From assembly GCA_937980205.1 (NCBI GenBank), contig CALJKW010000026.1, forward strand, positions 70,436 through 134,435: a DNA stretch of 64,000 nt, given 5' to 3'. This document shows positions 16,975 to 25,998 of the stretch, in pieces. Below the pieces are notes generated by a model. It had not been told where the DNA came from, did not search any database, and saw only the letters and a list, made by a program, of their open reading frames with translations. The stretch's first letter is position 1, and each line of letters starts with the position of its first letter. The position numbers were made by a program, and so were the translations under genes. This DNA is from an uncultured Myxococcales bacterium. GTDB taxonomy: Bacteria > Myxococcota > Myxococcia > Myxococcales > Myxococcaceae.

Positions 16975-18612
16975 ATGAGCACCGCTCGGGCGCTGCTGGT
17001 GGTTGCACTCGGGCTCGCGCTCGCGCGCTGCAGCGACTTCGACGCAGCGCTCGCCGAGTGTTACCGCAGCGGCCGCTGCCTCGACGCGAGCATGGCCGGC
17101 GGAGGAGGCGGCGGCGACGTCGGCGGCGGCAGCGGAGGCGAGGGCGGAGGCGCGGCGGGTGGCGACGCTGGCGGCGCGGGCGGCGCAGGAGGCGGCGCGG
17201 GCGGCAGCGGCGGAGGCAGCGCACCGGCCTGCACGCTGCGCGTCACCGCGTTCACGCACCATCTCGTCGACGGCCCAGCGGTCGTCGACGTGCCGAGCAC
17301 AGGTCCGCTCGCGGCGCTCGTGTCCGAAGGTGACGGCGGCTATGCGAGCTGGCCGGGCGTGGCCGAAGACGCGGGCGTCTTCTGCGTCGAGGGCGTGCCC
17401 GACGCGGGCCTCTTGCTGGTGCGCATCGGCACCGACTTCTACGTGCAGACCCGCGAGCGCGCCGTCGACGTGAGCCGCTGGGTGCGCGGCCGGCCGAACC
17501 TCGTGCAGCAGCCGGCGCTGATCGGCTTCGACTTCCGGCGGCTGGGGACGCTGACGCCGGGCTGGGGCGGCGACGACGGCGGAATCGCCGAGCACTTCGC
17601 GCTCTCGTCACACGGGGCCGCGCTCTCCGCGTGGGTCGAGCCTGAGCTGCCCGCCGGCCTGCGCGACGGCGGCCGCATGGTGTTCGACGTGAGCACCGCA
17701 GCGCGCGTCGAGGCGAGCGAGGGCGACGTCGTGCACCTGCTGCGCTGCGCGCGCAGCGGGCCGCGAACGTGCTCGACGGTGCAGTACACCGCCGGCCTGG
17801 TGAGCACCGGCGACGCGGGCGACTACATCGTCGATGCGGGGCCGCTGCGCGCCGTGGCGCAAGACCGCGACGTGTCGCTCAACTGGAACACCATCAGCGC
17901 CGACTTGAGGTACCAGCTCAACGCCTACGACGCCGGCTACGACGCGGGCATCCGCGGCGTGCTCGGCTTCCTCGGCCGCACGATGTACCGCGTCGACCTG
18001 TGGGCAGACCCGCACGATGCGGGCTGGGTCGAGTCGGCGCCGCTGCTCGCCGCGGTCGACGCCGACGCCGGCGCGTTCTCGGTGAGCTTCGCGTACGGCA
18101 CGCCCTTCCCCGGCCCGGTGGCCGTCGCTGCCACCGCGTCCGCGCAGACGCAGTGGCTCGCCGGCGACGGAGCGACCGCGACGCGCCTCATCCGCGTCGT
18201 CAGCCAGCGCGTGGTGCGCCAGCGCACGACCGACGCCGGCACGCTCGGCTTCCCCCGCCCGCCGCTCGCGGTGCGGGTGAACGGTACGTCCATCGAGCAG
18301 CTCGACTACCTCGGCCTGCTCCCCCAGCCCATCTTCCTGCAGTGGAACAACCCGCCGGGCGCCGAGACGCAGTACCGCGTCGAGGTGGTGCGCATCGTCG
18401 CCGTCGGCGTTCAGACCGAGCTCGTGCCTGCCGCGAGCTTCTGGCTGCCGGCCAGCTCGACGTCGCTCACGCTGCCGAAGCTCGCGCCGGGGGAGTATGG
18501 CCTGCGGCTCTCGGCGATTCGCGCCGACCCGTACGACCCCGCAGTGCCGCTCAAGCCCGGCGCCGACTACTCGGTGGCGCAGACGCTGGTCCGGCCGTTC
18601 AGCGTCCGCTGA
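16975..18612 (+). CDS. Lipoprotein with Gly-rich linker
   Basis: A 545-residue exported protein. The N-terminal signal ends in a lipobox (LALARC), followed by DFDAALAECYRSGRC, a small Cys-containing motif common at the N-terminus of myxobacterial lipoproteins, then a 45-residue almost pure Gly/Ala/Ser linker. The body is beta-rich with no recognised domain; FYVQTRERAVDVSRW and several DAG turns recur. A perfect AAGGAGGT lies at 16952-16960, about 15 bases before the ATG, longer than ideal spacing but with no better start. It ends flush against the convergent esterase gene (18612/18613). Confidence 0.8.
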   Translation: MSTARALLVVALGLALARCSDFDAALAECYRSGRCLDASMAGGGGGGDVGGGSGGEGGGAAGGDAGGAGGAGGGAGGSGGGSAPACTLRVTAFTHHLVDGPAVVDVPSTGPLAALVSEGDGGYASWPGVAEDAGVFCVEGVPDAGLLLVRIGTDFYVQTRERAVDVSRWVRGRPNLVQQPALIGFDFRRLGTLTPGWGGDDGGIAEHFALSSHGAALSAWVEPELPAGLRDGGRMVFDVSTAARVEASEGDVVHLLRCARSGPRTCSTVQYTAGLVSTGDAGDYIVDAGPLRAVAQDRDVSLNWNTISADLRYQLNAYDAGYDAGIRGVLGFLGRTMYRVDLWADPHDAGWVESAPLLAAVDADAGAFSVSFAYGTPFPGPVAVAATASAQTQWLAGDGATATRLIRVVSQRVVRQRTTDAGTLGFPRPPLAVRVNGTSIEQLDYLGLLPQPIFLQWNNPPGAETQYRVEVVRIVAVGVQTELVPAASFWLPASSTSLTLPKLAPGEYGLRLSAIRADPYDPAVPLKPGADYSVAQTLVRPFSVR

Positions 18613-19674
18613 TCAGCGCCAGCGCGCCTCGTCGAACGGCTTCGGCACGCGCGGAAACAACAGCTGCATCGGCAGCGCGATGCGCGAGGCCCACGAGCCC
18701 GCGTTGTGCTCGTGGCCGGGGAAGACGAGGCGGTGCAGGTCCTTGCCCGCCTCGAAGCCGAGCGAGGTGAGCGCGTTCAGCATCGAGCGGGTGTGGTGGT
18801 AGTTGTCGCGCGACTTCTGCTCGCCCTCGTTCGGCGTCGCTCCCGAGTCGAGGTAGATGAGCGGGCGCGGCGAGGGCGTCTTCGTCTCCTTCACCATGCG
18901 CACGAGCCAGCGGTTGCCCCAGAAGAACGAGCTCGACAGGCACGCGGCCTTGCCGAACACGTCGGGGCGGGACCACGCCGCCCAGAACGCGAAGACGCCG
19001 CCCATCGACGAGCCGAGGACCCCGGTGTGCTCGGGCCCCTGCTTGGTGCGGTAGCGCTTCTCGATGAACGGCTTCACCCGGCCGATGAGGCGCTCGAGGA
19101 ACGCGGGCCCGCCGCCGCCGCCGTGCGTACCGTCGGGCACCGGGGAGAGGAGGGTGAGCCTGTCCTGGGCGGTGTGGACGCCGACGAGGATGACGTCCTC
19201 CGTCGCTCCGACGTGGGCGAGGCTGGTCAGCGTGGTGTCGAGGTTCCAGGTGCCGAACGAGTCCTGCGAGTGCGACCACAGCGACTGGCCGTCGACGGCG
19301 TAGACGACCGAATACGTCTCTTCGGGGTGCTCGTCGTAGCCGACGGGGAGCAGCACGTCGACGCGCAGGCCCTCGACGTCGAGCCCCTCCTCCAGCCGCG
19401 TGGTGCGCTGATCGAACGCGGGCTCGAGGTGCAGGTGCTCTCCGGCGTGCACGAGGTAGTTGAGGCCGAGCTGCCAGTCTTCGCCGCGCGAGACCTTCAG
19501 CTCGAGGATTTCGCCCTCGGGGATGGGCACGGTGAACAGCGAGGCGTCTTTGCTGACGCGCTCGGGGGGCAGGCTCTTCTCCCACGACAGCGGCGGCAGG
19601 CTGCCGCGCAGGCCGATGTCCTGGCCTCTGGCTCGCGGGTAGATGACTTCGATGCGGGTCGGGAGAAGCTTCAT
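18613..19674 (-). CDS. Esterase, enterochelin-esterase/esterase D-like alpha/beta hydrolase
   Basis: The 353-residue protein has an N-terminal beta-rich domain (about residues 1-100) and a C-terminal alpha/beta hydrolase of the Fes/esterase D class. The nucleophile elbow is GSSMGG with Ser223, preceded by EKRYRTKQGPEHTGVLG; an acidic candidate is Asp276 (YLDSGAT) and the histidine is in GHEHNAGSW (about 321-323). No signal peptide is seen, so it is likely cytoplasmic. Such enzymes cleave ester-linked siderophores or other bulky esters; the natural substrate cannot be read from the sequence, and no siderophore genes are nearby. Confidence 0.85.
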   Translation of the reverse strand: MKLLPTRIEVIYPRARGQDIGLRGSLPPLSWEKSLPPERVSKDASLFTVPIPEGEILELKVSRGEDWQLGLNYLVHAGEHLHLEPAFDQRTTRLEEGLDVEGLRVDVLLPVGYDEHPEETYSVVYAVDGQSLWSHSQDSFGTWNLDTTLTSLAHVGATEDVILVGVHTAQDRLTLLSPVPDGTHGGGGGPAFLERLIGRVKPFIEKRYRTKQGPEHTGVLGSSMGGVFAFWAAWSRPDVFGKAACLSSSFFWGNRWLVRMVKETKTPSPRPLIYLDSGATPNEGEQKSRDNYHHTRSMLNALTSLGFEAGKDLHRLVFPGHEHNAGSWASRIALPMQLLFPRVPKPFDEARWR

Positions 19675-19745
19675 GGCGCAGGCGCTCCTTCTAATGAGGC
19701 GGGTACTTGCCGGCTCCCCTAAATGCCGGCTACGACTCGACTTCT

Positions 19746-21344
19746 ATGCGCGTCGCCTTCGTCCACCCGGCTGGCTACAACTTCTGCCCCGGGCAGCCTG
19801 ACCTCACGCTCCTCGCCAATCGGATGGCGCCCATCGGAATCCTCTGTCTGTCGGCCTGGCTCGAGAAGCACGGCCACCAGACGATGATCATCGACTGCCT
19901 GGGGCCCAGGCCCCCGAAGTCGGCCGAAGAGTGCGCGCAGCGCGTCGTCGACTGGAAGGCGGACATCGTCGGCTTCACCTGCACGACGAGCGCGTTCCTC
20001 GAGGGCTACGACATCGCGCAGATCATCCGGCGCAAGGCTCCGCACATCAAAAACATCTTCGGCGCGGTGCACGCGTCTTCCATCGGCGGCCAGCTGCTCG
20101 ACTGGTTCCCCGACATCGACTTCCTCTGCATCGGAGAGGGCGAGGGCTGCATCCAGGACCTCGCCGACGGCAAGCCGATCAAAGAGATTCCGAACCTGGT
20201 GTGGCGTGACGATGCGGGGCGCATCAACAACAACCAGCGCCGCGGCCGCATCAACAACATGGATGACATCCCCTTCCCCGACTACGACAAGCTGGAAGGG
20301 TTCCCGAAGGGCTACCACCTGCCGCTGTTCGCGTACCGCAAGCGGTGGGGCGCGACGATGATCACCAGCCGCGGCTGCCCGTTCACCTGCAGCTACTGCG
20401 ACCGCACCGTCTACGAGCGCAAGTACCGCTACAACTCCGCCGAGTACGTCTGGGAGCACATGAAGATGCTCCGCGACAAGTACGGCGTCCACCACATCAA
20501 CTTCTACGACGACCTCTTCACCGCCTCGCGCAAGCGCATCCTCGAGCTGATGGAGGTGCTGATCAAAAAGCCGCTCGGCATGGACTGGAACTGCGCCATC
20601 CGCATCGGCCACAACGACGACCTCGAGCTCTTTCAGCTGATGAAGAAGGCCGGCTGCCTGCAGGTGTCGATGGGCATCGAGAGCGCCGACCCCGAGATGA
20701 TGGAGCGCCACAAGACCGGCCTGAAGCTCGAGGAGGTCAAAGAGGGCGTCAAGCGCATCCACGAGGCCGGCCTTCGCGCGAAGGGCCTGTTCATCATGGG
20801 CCTGCCCGGCGAGACGCCGGAGACGTTCAAGAAGACGAGCGACTACATCATGGAGCTCGACCTGGACGAGATGAACATGACCAAGTTCACCCCGTTCTAC
20901 GGCGCCCCGATGTGGCACGAGATCATCCAGAACCAGGGCGTCGAGGGCGACTTCCACGAAGACTGGCGCCTGATGAACTGCCTCAACTTCGTCTACATCC
21001 CCAAGGCGTTCAAATCGCGCGAGGAGATGGAGGGCCTCTACAACTGGCACGTCCAGCGCTTCTACCAGTCGAAGTCGTACCAGAAGCGGTTCCGCAAGCG
21101 CCTCTGGGAGCACCGCTGGACGCTGTGGCACCTCTTGAAGAACCTGCCGTCGCTCTTGCGCGCGCGCACGCACTTCACGCACGAGGGCGTCTCGGTCGCG
21201 ACGCAGCTCGAGAAGATTCCGCTTCACCCGGCGCAGCCGCAGCAGCGGCTCGTCGCGGGCACCACCTCGAACACCGTGTTCGAGGACGTGCCGCTGCAGT
21301 ACCTGCCGCCCGAGCGGCGGTCCCAGGCCGTCGAGGCGAGGTGA
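19746..21344 (+). CDS. B12-binding-domain radical SAM protein
   Basis: A 532-residue enzyme. The first 190 residues form a cobalamin-binding-type Rossmann domain (PIGILCLSAWLEKHGH, DIVGFTCTTSAF, GAVHASSIGG). The radical SAM core begins at SRGCPFTCSYC, where Cys211, Cys215 and Cys218 bind the 4Fe-4S cluster, and continues through HINFYDDLF and GIESADPEM to about residue 420. The C-terminal 100 residues are basic and family-specific. Members of this class methylate unactivated carbons or build lipid or secondary-metabolite rings; the substrate is not evident. I start at ATG 19746. It leads a three-gene operon, with the next gene three bases after its stop. Confidence 0.9.
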   Translation: MRVAFVHPAGYNFCPGQPDLTLLANRMAPIGILCLSAWLEKHGHQTMIIDCLGPRPPKSAEECAQRVVDWKADIVGFTCTTSAFLEGYDIAQIIRRKAPHIKNIFGAVHASSIGGQLLDWFPDIDFLCIGEGEGCIQDLADGKPIKEIPNLVWRDDAGRINNNQRRGRINNMDDIPFPDYDKLEGFPKGYHLPLFAYRKRWGATMITSRGCPFTCSYCDRTVYERKYRYNSAEYVWEHMKMLRDKYGVHHINFYDDLFTASRKRILELMEVLIKKPLGMDWNCAIRIGHNDDLELFQLMKKAGCLQVSMGIESADPEMMERHKTGLKLEEVKEGVKRIHEAGLRAKGLFIMGLPGETPETFKKTSDYIMELDLDEMNMTKFTPFYGAPMWHEIIQNQGVEGDFHEDWRLMNCLNFVYIPKAFKSREEMEGLYNWHVQRFYQSKSYQKRFRKRLWEHRWTLWHLLKNLPSLLRARTHFTHEGVSVATQLEKIPLHPAQPQQRLVAGTTSNTVFEDVPLQYLPPERRSQAVEAR

Positions 21345-21347
21345 CGC

Positions 21348-22484
21348 GTGGCGCGAGTCGGCAGCGGCATCAACCCCGTTCACGTCCCGCGCGTCGACAA
21401 CGACACGCGGCAGCAGCCGGTTCAGCAGTCGACGGAGACGCAGGCTCCGAACCCGGGCTGGGTGCCGCAGAGCGGCGGCGCTCGGCGCGTCGGCGGCGGC
21501 GAAGAGGTGCAGGCGCCCGCGCGCGTCGGTGACGGCGAGTCGTTCTCTGCGACGGGCCTGTCGACCGCGCAGCTTCGCCGCGTGATGCCGCAGCTGTCTG
21601 AAGAGCGGGCCGCCGCGATGCTGCCGCACCTCAACCGCGCGATGCGCGAGTTCAACATCAACACGCCCGAGCGCGCGTCCGCGTTCATCGCGCAGCTCGC
21701 GCACGAGTCGGGGCAGCTGCGGTACTTCGAAGAGCTCGCCAGCGGCCGCGCGTACGAAGGCCGCCGAGACCTCGGCAACACGCAGCCCGGCGACGGCGTT
21801 CGCTTCAAGGGACGCGGCCCGATTCAGCTCACCGGCCGCGCGAACTACGAGGCCGCGGGCCGCGCGCTCGGCCTCGACCTGGTGAACAACCCCGAGCTCG
21901 CCGCGCGCCCCGACGTCGGCTTCCGCATCGCCGGCTGGTACTGGAGCACGCGCGGTCTCAACGGGCTCGCCGACCAGGGCAACTTCAGTGAAATCACCCG
22001 CCGCATCAACGGCGGCTTCAACGGCATGGCCGACCGGCAGCAGTACTTCGCCGCGGCGCGCTCGGCCCTCGGCGGAGGCCTCGCCGGCGGTCCGCTCGCG
22101 ACGGGCGACACTCCGATTCCGTCGACCGAGCGGAGCAGCCGCTACGAGATGGCGCAGGGCAGCCGCTACGACGGCAGCGACCCCGAGAGCTCGCGCATGG
22201 TGCGCTCGTACGCGTCGCGCCCCGGCCGCCGCCAGTACGACCCGAGCGAGCTGTACGTCGCGATGCTGCTCGCGATGGCGCGCGGCTGGCGCTCCGAGGC
22301 GCTGATGGACAACGCCGAGTTCCTCGAGTTCGCGAAGGCCGCCGGCTGGAAGCCGGGCATGCCGATGCCCGAGTCGCTCGCGCAGGAGTTCCTCGCCGAG
22401 AAGCTCACCTCGATGGCCGAGACGCACCCGGGCGGCCTGATGGGCGCCGTCGAGTCGCTCGTGCCCGCGCAAGCCGGGCAGTGA
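21348..22484 (+). CDS. Glycoside hydrolase family 19-like protein (chitinase/endolysin type)
   Basis: A 378-residue protein with no signal peptide. After an 80-residue flexible N-terminus comes a lysozyme-fold GH19 domain (about residues 65-235): INTPERASAFIAQLAHESGQ places the catalytic-type acid Glu120, and VRFKGRGPIQLTGRANY is the conserved substrate loop. The family cleaves chitin or peptidoglycan. The last 115 residues (DPSELYVAMLLAMARGW and beyond) form a helical domain I do not recognise, perhaps a targeting domain. Lack of a signal suggests release by lysis or a dedicated secretion route, as for phage endolysins or toxins. It is in an operon between the radical SAM and TIGR02996 genes. 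Confidence 0.82.
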   Translation: MARVGSGINPVHVPRVDNDTRQQPVQQSTETQAPNPGWVPQSGGARRVGGGEEVQAPARVGDGESFSATGLSTAQLRRVMPQLSEERAAAMLPHLNRAMREFNINTPERASAFIAQLAHESGQLRYFEELASGRAYEGRRDLGNTQPGDGVRFKGRGPIQLTGRANYEAAGRALGLDLVNNPELAARPDVGFRIAGWYWSTRGLNGLADQGNFSEITRRINGGFNGMADRQQYFAAARSALGGGLAGGPLATGDTPIPSTERSSRYEMAQGSRYDGSDPESSRMVRSYASRPGRRQYDPSELYVAMLLAMARGWRSEALMDNAEFLEFAKAAGWKPGMPMPESLAQEFLAEKLTSMAETHPGGLMGAVESLVPAQAGQ

Positions 22485-24016
22485 GCCTTTCGCAGGTCCT
22501 CGACGCGTCCGCAGCGGCGCTGCAGCGCGGGGAGACGGACGCGGCCGCGGCCGAGCTGCTGCGCGCCTGGCGCGAGGCGCCCTACGCGGAGCTCGCCGCG
22601 GCGCTGGAGCGCTTCCCCAAGCGACCCTTTCAGCCCGAGGAAGGGACGCCGACCGCGGAGATGAACGCGTGGCTCGAGGCCTGGGGACGGGCAGGGCCGC
22701 TCGACCTGCCGGCGCTGCTCGCGCACCTCGAGCACGTCGCCGGCACGCGGCTGCCGCGCTTCGCGAAGCCGTGCTTCGACGCCGTCGCGGCGGCGCCGGC
22801 GGACCCACGCATCGGAGCGTTCGTGCTCTCGCGAATCGGCCATCCGGTCCCGTCGTTGAAGCAGACCATATCGATGCTGTGGCGGCAGGCCAGCCCGCGC
22901 GACCTCGAGGCGCTCGACCGGCTCGCGAACCAGACGGGGGGCGGCTGGTTCAAGCCCGTGGTGAACACGCTGAAGCGGAAGGCGGCGTCGCTGAAGCCGC
23001 TCGACGCGGATCTGCGCGGGCGCATCATCGAGCTGGGGCTCGAGGCGGCGAAGGCTCCGCTGCCGAAGGTGACGGAGGCCGGCGAGGCGGTGCTGCTCGA
23101 GCGCGTGCGCGCGGCTCCGGACGACGTGTCGTGCCGCGAGGTGCTGCGCGACTGGTTGCTCGAGCGCGGCGACCCGTGGGGCGAGCTCATCGCGCTTCAG
23201 CAGCACCGCGCGCGCGACGCTCAGGCGACGATGACGGCGCGCGAGCGCAAGCTGCTCAAGGAGCTGCGGCCGCGAATCCTCGGCTCGCTCGGCGGCGCGA
23301 AGAAGAGCGTGCTCGACGAGGTCGTCATCGAGCGCGGGTTCCCGGTCTCCGCCACGGTGAAGGTGAAGGGTGTGACGCGCGTGGCGGCGATTCTCTCGAG
23401 GCCCGAGCTCTCCACGCTCGAGCGCGTGGTGTTCGTGCGCGACGCGACGCTGACGCCGAACCTGAAGGCGCTGCGCGAGGCGCACGGGCTGCAGGCCGAG
23501 TCGTTGGCCGCGGCGCTCAAGCGAGCGCCGGACCTGAAGCTCGAGGTGCTGACCGTCGACGGCGGGCCCGGCCACCTCGAGGGCCTGGGCGGCCTCGGCG
23601 CGCTGCGGGAGCTGTACTTCATCGAGCCGGGCATGCCGGAGCGCACGCTCCGCGCGGCTGCGCGGCTGCCGCTGATGAAGCAGCTGCGCGCCATCGGCGT
23701 GGTGCAGGTCTACGCCGGCGATGCGTTCCACGACTGGAGCTGGGAGCTGGTCGACTCCCTCCCGGCCCCGGTGGAGCGCGTCGTCATCGAGACGATGGGC
23801 GGCATGACCGCGCGCTTCGTCTTCGCGCGGGCGAGCGACGGCTGGGACGTGAGGGTGGAGCCGCCGGTGACGCAGCGCTCGACGCACCCCGGGTACGCGT
23901 CGATTCCCCACGACGCGGAGACCTTCAGGCGCGCGAAGGCGGTGCTGAAGGAGTCGCGCTCGGTGCAGTTCAGCGGCGGCGTCGACGAGCAGACGCGCGC
24001 GGCGCTCGAGCCGTGA
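22481..24016 (+). CDS. TIGR02996-domain protein
   Basis: A 511-residue protein whose GTG overlaps the upstream TGA. The centre contains the TIGR02996 signature (LLERVRAAPDDVSCREVLRDWLLERGDPWGELIALQ type; about residues 200-245), a short motif seen in large numbers of myxobacterial and planctomycete proteins that often precede leucine-rich-like repeats. The C-terminal half has repeated LSTLERVVFV / LKLEVLTVDGG / LRELYFIEPG strands consistent with a solenoid. No signal peptide or membrane segment is visible. Function unknown; location in the GH19 operon suggests a partner or immunity-type role only by position. Confidence 0.8.
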   Translation: MSLSQVLDASAAALQRGETDAAAAELLRAWREAPYAELAAALERFPKRPFQPEEGTPTAEMNAWLEAWGRAGPLDLPALLAHLEHVAGTRLPRFAKPCFDAVAAAPADPRIGAFVLSRIGHPVPSLKQTISMLWRQASPRDLEALDRLANQTGGGWFKPVVNTLKRKAASLKPLDADLRGRIIELGLEAAKAPLPKVTEAGEAVLLERVRAAPDDVSCREVLRDWLLERGDPWGELIALQQHRARDAQATMTARERKLLKELRPRILGSLGGAKKSVLDEVVIERGFPVSATVKVKGVTRVAAILSRPELSTLERVVFVRDATLTPNLKALREAHGLQAESLAAALKRAPDLKLEVLTVDGGPGHLEGLGGLGALRELYFIEPGMPERTLRAAARLPLMKQLRAIGVVQVYAGDAFHDWSWELVDSLPAPVERVVIETMGGMTARFVFARASDGWDVRVEPPVTQRSTHPGYASIPHDAETFRRAKAVLKESRSVQFSGGVDEQTRAALEP

Positions 24017-24086
24017 CTTCGCGGTCGGCCCCCCCAGCACACGTCGCGCGCCACCGGGTCATGCGTCACCTCGGGTCGCGCGCGTC

Positions 24087-24179
24087 CTGGGGCCAGGCCT
24101 GCTCGACACGCTCGACATCCAGACGGCTCCCGGCCGGGGCACCACCATCACCGGTACCAAGCGCGCGAGGCTCAGGTGA
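24087..24179 (+). pseudogene. Orphan 3' tail of a HATPase (anti-sigma/sensor kinase-type) gene
   Basis: A short frame ending in TGA reads LGPGLLDTLDIQTAPGRG then TTITGTKRARLR. The GRGTTI block and the preceding D-L-I-Q-T strand match the last beta strands of GHKL ATPases such as RsbT/RsbW-like proteins. The catalytic N-box and most of the domain are missing and no start codon fits, so it looks like a deletion scar. The rest of the interval 24017-24227 holds only the promoter for the next kinase. Confidence 0.4.
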
Positions 24180-24211
24180 GCGGCTCAGGCTGGAGCGTCG
24201 CGCGCGTCGAG

Positions 24212-24217
24212 TAGAGT
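24212..24217 (+). promoter_or_regulatory. -10-like box upstream of the kinase
   Basis: TAGAGT lies ten bases before the TTG start at 24228 with no Shine-Dalgarno sequence. It resembles the boxes at 2111 and 5021. Confidence 0.3.
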
Positions 24218-24227
24218 CGCGTGCGCG

Positions 24228-25649
24228 TTGGACCCCAAGCGCACCGTCGACGAGCGCCCGCCCGAGAGCACGCAGCCGGAGAGCACCGTCACCGGCACGC
24301 AGACGCCGGTGCGCGCGCGCTGGTCTCCGCCGACGAAGGGCACGCGCGTCGGACGCTACGAGGTCCGCGAGCCGCTCGGCTCGGGAGGCATGGGTACGGT
24401 CGTCTCCGCGTGGGACCCCGAGCTCTCGCGGCCCGTCGCGCTGAAGTTCGTCGGCCGCATCCGCAGCGGCACCGAGCAGGAGATGCTGCTGCGCGAGGCG
24501 CAGGCGATGGCCCAGCTCAAGCACCCCGGCGTCGTGCCCGTCTACGACGTCGGCACGTGGGAGGGCCGCGTCTTCCTCGCGATGGAGCTCGTCGACGGCA
24601 CGAACTTGAAGGTCTGGGCGGAGCAGAAGCCGCGCGCTCCGCACGAGGTCGTCGACCTGCTGTGCCAGGTCGGCGCCGCGCTGCACGCCGCCCACGCCGC
24701 CGGCATCGTGCACCGCGACGTGAAGCCGGCGAACGTGCTGGTCGATCGTGACGGCCGCGCGCGCATCACCGACTTCGGAGTCGCCCGCGTCGGCGCTGTG
24801 GAGGGCGACACCCCGACCACGCTGAAGGGCCCGGTCGGCGACGAGACGGCGTCGGGGCGCGTGGTCGGCACGGTCGGCTACATCGCGCCGGAGACGCTGT
24901 ACGGCGCGCTGGCGACCCCGGCGGCCGATCAGTTCTCGCTGGCGGTGACCGCGTGGCAGCTGTTGACCGGCGTGCTGCCGTTCCTGCAGGTCGTCGACGA
25001 GACGTGCGCGCGGAAGATGGCGGAGGATGCGCTGCCGGCGCGCGAGGCGTCGCGGATTCCGCGGCGGCTTCGGAAGGTGCTGCTGCGAGCCTTGCGCGGA
25101 GATCCAGCGCGCCGGTTTCCCGACGTGAAGGCGTTCTGCCAGGCGCTGCAGCCTCCGCCGGCGGCGTCGAAGACGCGGTGGGCGATTCGCATCGCGGCGG
25201 CGGCGTTTCTGATTCCGACCTACCTCGCGTTCGTGGGCTACGCGCTGACGCGGTACGCGATGAACACGCTGGTCGGCAGCTGCCGGGGCAGGGCGGTGTA
25301 CGCGTCGCTCGAGGTCTGGGCGCCCGAGCGCGTGATCCGCACCAGCGCGCGCTGGGGGCCGCGGGCGACCTCGGTGGCCGAAGCGTACGTGCAGCGGTGG
25401 AGAGATGCCGCGCTCGGCTCGTGCTTCACGCGCGACATGCGGCAGCAGTCGACGCGGCTGGCGCAGCGCGAGCGAGACTGCCTCGACGGCGCGCTGCTCG
25501 GGTTCGAGCAGAGGCTCGACGCCCTCGAGGCCGCCGGAGTCGTGGCGAGCGAGGCGGATGCTCAGCTCAGAGAGCTGGAGGATCCGCGCGCGTGCGTGGA
25601 CCACTGGAGCGGCGAGTTCGCGGGCGTCGCGCCGTGGCCGCCGCCGTAG
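24228..25649 (+). CDS. Ser/Thr protein kinase with membrane anchor and short outer domain
   Basis: A 473-residue kinase starting at TTG. The catalytic domain (about residues 43-310) has GSGGMGTVVSAW, the lysine in VALKFV, HRDVKPANV and ITDFGVARVG, so it should be active. One transmembrane segment follows at about 318-340. The outer portion (LGSCRGRAVYASLEVW, RWRDAALGSC, QSTRLAQRERDCLDGALLGF) matches the beginning of the TPR-like extracellular region found in large myxobacterial Pkn proteins, but only about 130 residues are present, so the sensor is shorter than usual. It lies just upstream of the repeat/IS region. Confidence 0.92.
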   Translation: MDPKRTVDERPPESTQPESTVTGTQTPVRARWSPPTKGTRVGRYEVREPLGSGGMGTVVSAWDPELSRPVALKFVGRIRSGTEQEMLLREAQAMAQLKHPGVVPVYDVGTWEGRVFLAMELVDGTNLKVWAEQKPRAPHEVVDLLCQVGAALHAAHAAGIVHRDVKPANVLVDRDGRARITDFGVARVGAVEGDTPTTLKGPVGDETASGRVVGTVGYIAPETLYGALATPAADQFSLAVTAWQLLTGVLPFLQVVDETCARKMAEDALPAREASRIPRRLRKVLLRALRGDPARRFPDVKAFCQALQPPPAASKTRWAIRIAAAAFLIPTYLAFVGYALTRYAMNTLVGSCRGRAVYASLEVWAPERVIRTSARWGPRATSVAEAYVQRWRDAALGSCFTRDMRQQSTRLAQRERDCLDGALLGFEQRLDALEAAGVVASEADAQLRELEDPRACVDHWSGEFAGVAPWPPP

Positions 25650-25683
25650 GCGTGGCAAGCCGCACAATGAGTCTGGCGGCGCC

Positions 25684-25770
25684 AAGCGGCCGTGCCGCTT
25701 GAGATGAGACGTCTCGTATCGGCCGGGGAGGGTGTCGTGAGGCTGAGACGAGACATCTCGTCTCAGGCGC
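25684..25770. repeat. Paired-palindrome repeat, copy 1
   Basis: The unit opens with AAGCGGC-CGT-GCCGCTT, then an imperfect palindrome at 25701-25720 centred on GAGACGTCTC, and 44 bases after the start of the first a near-perfect palindrome at 25745-25764 (GAGACGAGACATCTCGTCTC). Copy 2 has the same parts at the same spacing 216 bases further on. The intervening gap of 375 bases (25650-26024) contains no credible gene. Confidence 0.8.
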
Positions 25771-25899
25771 GACGCCGGGTTGGCGCAGTGCCTCGCCAGG
25801 CGGGCGTCAACCGCAGGCGAGTGCATCCGCGAAGCACGAGGCTCGGTTGTGACGGGGCTCCACAGGTGTCGGCGCCAGGGCAGGAATCCATCGGCGGAC

Positions 25900-25986
25900 A
25901 AGCGGCCGTAGCGCTTGAGATGAGACGTCTCATCTCGGCCCTGCGAGGTCCTGCCCGGCTGATACGAGACATCTCGTCTCAGCGCG
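25900..25986. repeat. Paired-palindrome repeat, copy 2
   Basis: Same orientation as copy 1. The first palindrome is perfect over 20 bases at 25917-25936 (GAGATGAGACGTCTCATCTC); the second is at 25961-25980. Both palindromes fit GAGAYGAGACRTCTCRTCTC. The 44-base spacing is identical to copy 1. Size and structure suggest a MITE- or REP-type mobile unit. Confidence 0.8.
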
Positions 25987-25998
25987 GACGCACACTTG

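Noticed and set aside
19719..22808. A long minus-strand frame opposite the radical SAM and GH19 genes
   Set aside because: The plus strand has clear catalytic motifs in the same bases and the minus frame is repetitive in Ala, Arg, Val and Leu.
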